Below are positions 34,430-35,985 of a stretch of DNA of 35,985 nucleotides, piece after piece. Made by a program: the position numbers and the translations under genes. The number at the start of each line of letters is the position of its first letter. The first letter of the stretch is position 1. Origin of the DNA: Pseudomonadota bacterium. GTDB lineage: Bacteria > Pseudomonadota > Gammaproteobacteria > Legionellales > Legionellaceae. The notes below the pieces were generated by a model. It was not told where the DNA came from. It made no database searches and saw nothing but the letters and a program-made list of their open reading frames with translations. The DNA is taken from NCBI GenBank assembly GCA_020051095.1, contig JAGVJN010000050.1, positions 1 through 35,985 of the forward strand, given 5' to 3'.

Positions 34430-34481
34430 TCACCAATTCCGGCCGCATTTGATCGCTGATTCCGGTCGTATTTGATCACCA
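34413..34481. repeat. Three 23-bp tandem repeats at the IS21 left end
   Basis: Units start at 34413, 34436 and 34459, each ATTCCGG followed by a variable part and TGATCRC, with exact 23-bp spacing. They lie between the APH-like pseudogene and istA. This is the transposase-binding repeat pattern of IS21-family ends. Confidence 0.75.
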
Positions 34482-34544
34482 CCAACACTCACGATAAGAC
34501 AATTTTTATACACTACTCGTCTTGTGACCCAAGGCGAGATTATC

Positions 34545-35985
34545 GTGAGACCATTAAGTATGCGAAAAATTCAAGAAGTATTTCGACAGCATGAACAAGG
34601 GCATAGTAACCGTGACATTGGGCGAAGCCTCAATATCAGTTCTGGAACTGTATCCAACTACCTATATCGTGCACGTGTAGCGGGATTAACCTTGGCTGAG
34701 ACACTTTCTCTTGGCGAGCAGCAACTGTATGAGCGCTTATTTTTACCCTCAAAGGCAAGTTCAACCCGGCGTGTTCTGCCGGACTGGGAGTGCATCCATG
34801 CTGAGCTACGAAAAAAAGGGATGACATTAATGTTACTCTGGCGAGAATACAGGGAATGTCATCCAGATGGTGTTGGTTATAGCCAGTTCTGTGACCGTTA
34901 CAAACGTTATGTGAAGCAAATCAGTCCTGTCATGCGGCAAGTTCATAAAGCAGGAGAAAAGGTTTTTGTTGATTATGCGGGCATGACTGTTCCATGGATA
35001 GAGCCGTCTACAGGGGAGATTCATGAAGCACAAGTTTTTGTAGCCAGTCTTGGCGCATCGCAATTTACCTTTGTTGACATCACAGAAAGTCAATCGCTGG
35101 AACACTGGATTACCTCACACATTCGAATGTGGAACTACTTTGGTGGAGTCACCAAAATTGTAGTGCCCGATAACTTGAAGTCCGGTGTGAGCAAGTCGCA
35201 CCGCTACGACCCTGATATTAACGCAAACTATCAGCATGTCAGCGAGCACTACGGAGTCGCTATTGTCCCTGCTCGAGCCGCTGAGCCCAAGGACAAAGCC
35301 AAGGTTGAGAATGCTGTTGGATGCATTGAACGCCAGATTCTTGCTTCGTTGCGACATCATACCTTTACCAGTATTGCTGAGATTAAAAAAGCCATTGCTC
35401 CAAAGCTTGTGGCCTTTAATCAACAGTCCTTTCAGAAAATGAATACCTCTCGTCTCGAGCTGTTCGAGGCTCTGGACAAACCAGCACTTCAACCTTTGCC
35501 CTCTGAGCCATATCACTATGCCGAATGGAAAAGAGCCAAGGTGAATATCGATTATCACTTTGTTTTTGATGAACATTATTACAGTGTTCCCTATCAGTAC
35601 ATTCATAAGACCATTGAAGTTCGGACCAGTGGTTCAATGGTCGAATGCTTTCATGAGGGGAAGCGCATCGCCCTGCATACCCGCTCAAAAAAACGCTTTA
35701 CACATACCACTCTGGCAGAACATATGCCAAGCAGTCATAAGGCACATGCCGAGTGGACACCTGAGCGAATCCATCGATGGGCATTAAAAACGGGGGAAGA
35801 TACCGCTCGCTATATCGAATACATGATTGCGGCCAGGGCATTCCCAGAGCAAGCCTTTCGTTCCTGTCTGGGGTTGATGAGACTTGCTGTTAACGGCGAT
35901 GTAAAAGCGCGTATAAATGGCGCAGGTTTTGATCCGCTCATTGCCGCGGGGGCTAGCAAGATTGGACATGATTCGCTCGCATCCA
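34545..35985 (+). CDS. istA: IS21-family transposase IstA, 3' end beyond window
   Basis: My plus-strand reading from GTG at 34545 (AAGGCGAG 6 nt upstream; an ATG at 34560 is the alternative) is open for 480 codons to the edge. N-terminal HTH: QEVFRQHEQGHSNRDIGRSL and NISSGTVSNYL. The DDE integrase core (rve) follows: VFVDYAGMTV (first Asp), TKIVVPDNLKSGV (second Asp), and EPKDKAKVENAVG (Glu). The C-terminal domain has FDEHYYSVPYQYI and TEDTARYIEYM-like GEDTARYIEYM. IstA of IS21 is about 390-510 residues, so little should be missing. It cuts and joins the element ends together with IstB. Confidence 0.92.
   Translation, partial: MRPLSMRKIQEVFRQHEQGHSNRDIGRSLNISSGTVSNYLYRARVAGLTLAETLSLGEQQLYERLFLPSKASSTRRVLPDWECIHAELRKKGMTLMLLWREYRECHPDGVGYSQFCDRYKRYVKQISPVMRQVHKAGEKVFVDYAGMTVPWIEPSTGEIHEAQVFVASLGASQFTFVDITESQSLEHWITSHIRMWNYFGGVTKIVVPDNLKSGVSKSHRYDPDINANYQHVSEHYGVAIVPARAAEPKDKAKVENAVGCIERQILASLRHHTFTSIAEIKKAIAPKLVAFNQQSFQKMNTSRLELFEALDKPALQPLPSEPYHYAEWKRAKVNIDYHFVFDEHYYSVPYQYIHKTIEVRTSGSMVECFHEGKRIALHTRSKKRFTHTTLAEHMPSSHKAHAEWTPERIHRWALKTGEDTARYIEYMIAARAFPEQAFRSCLGLMRLAVNGDVKARINGAGFDPLIAAGASKIGHDSLAS

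Larger units (their letters stand above)
34406..35985 (+). mobile_element. IS21-family insertion sequence, left part, continues beyond window
   Basis: Left end of an IS21-type element. Evidence: TG-rich start near 34405-34412, three 23-bp tandem terminal repeats (34413-34481), then istA at 34545. IS21 ends typically carry such multiple repeats, the binding sites for the transposase. The exact left base is uncertain within GTGTGTGTATTCC. The right end, the istB helper and the target duplication lie outside the window. It seems to have landed in the 3' end of the APH-like gene. Confidence 0.8.

Noticed and set aside
34636..35969. Minus-strand frames and short plus-strand frames in istA
   Set aside because: The istA frame is open throughout with DDE motifs; the rest are shadows.
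1..35985. CRISPR array, tRNA, rRNA, integrase, relaxase or attachment site
   Set aside because: None was seen by eye; the only tandem repeats are the three at the IS21 end.

Overview
The window looks like Legionella or a close relative: AT-rich DNA, a CsrA paralogue inside an lvr-type regulatory module, and a genomic-island-type (GI/PFGI-1-class) conjugation operon as found in Legionella integrative and conjugative elements (ICEs). This assignment rests on family recognition from translated sequence; no database search was run. No integrase, relaxase, tRNA or attachment site is visible, so the window is an internal piece of the element, probably with cargo on both sides.

Region 1 (1-9222), metal and cation cargo. 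A minus-strand operon encodes a Ca2+-type P-type ATPase, then outer-membrane, periplasmic and inner-membrane parts of an HME-RND efflux pump (CzcC/CzcB/CzcA or CusCBA type); the RND gene runs off the left edge. Upstream lie a 48-residue Gly/His-tailed lipoprotein (minus) and, on the plus strand, a secreted protein with two HVHP motifs.

Region 2 (9396-11883), regulation. A small frameshifted gene is followed by a divergent control region: a CI-like HTH/S24 repressor (lvrR-like) on the minus strand, and lvrA-like, lvrB-like and csrA-like (lvrC) genes on the plus strand. A good sigma70 promoter and a near-palindromic operator candidate lie between the divergent genes.

Region 3 (11880-29183), one long, tightly packed operon for the type IV secretion/conjugation machine. 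The central order parallels the F plasmid order A-L-E-K-B-V-C-U: pilin candidate, then VirB3-, VirB8-, VirB9-, VirB10-, VirB7- and VirB4-like proteins, followed by TraU-like, PFL_4711-family and TraG-like proteins, a TraD coupling ATPase and a DUF1845/PFL_4669-like protein. One small gene at 26078-26287 is antisense inside this operon. A transglycosylase and a DsbC-like gene, common in related clusters, are not seen.

Region 4 (29339-34429), plus-strand accessory cargo: a PAS-LuxR regulator, a secreted rhizavidin-like avidin-fold protein that has lost most biotin-contacting tryptophans, a VOC protein, an SDR-like protein lacking the catalytic tyrosine, a phosphotransferase-acetyltransferase (APH-GNAT) fusion, and a second APH-like gene broken by a one-base frameshift and apparently truncated by an insertion sequence.

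Region 5 (about 34406 to the right edge) is the left end of an IS21-family element, with three 23-bp tandem terminal repeats and an istA transposase gene that runs off the window. No gene-free stretch exceeds 300 bases.
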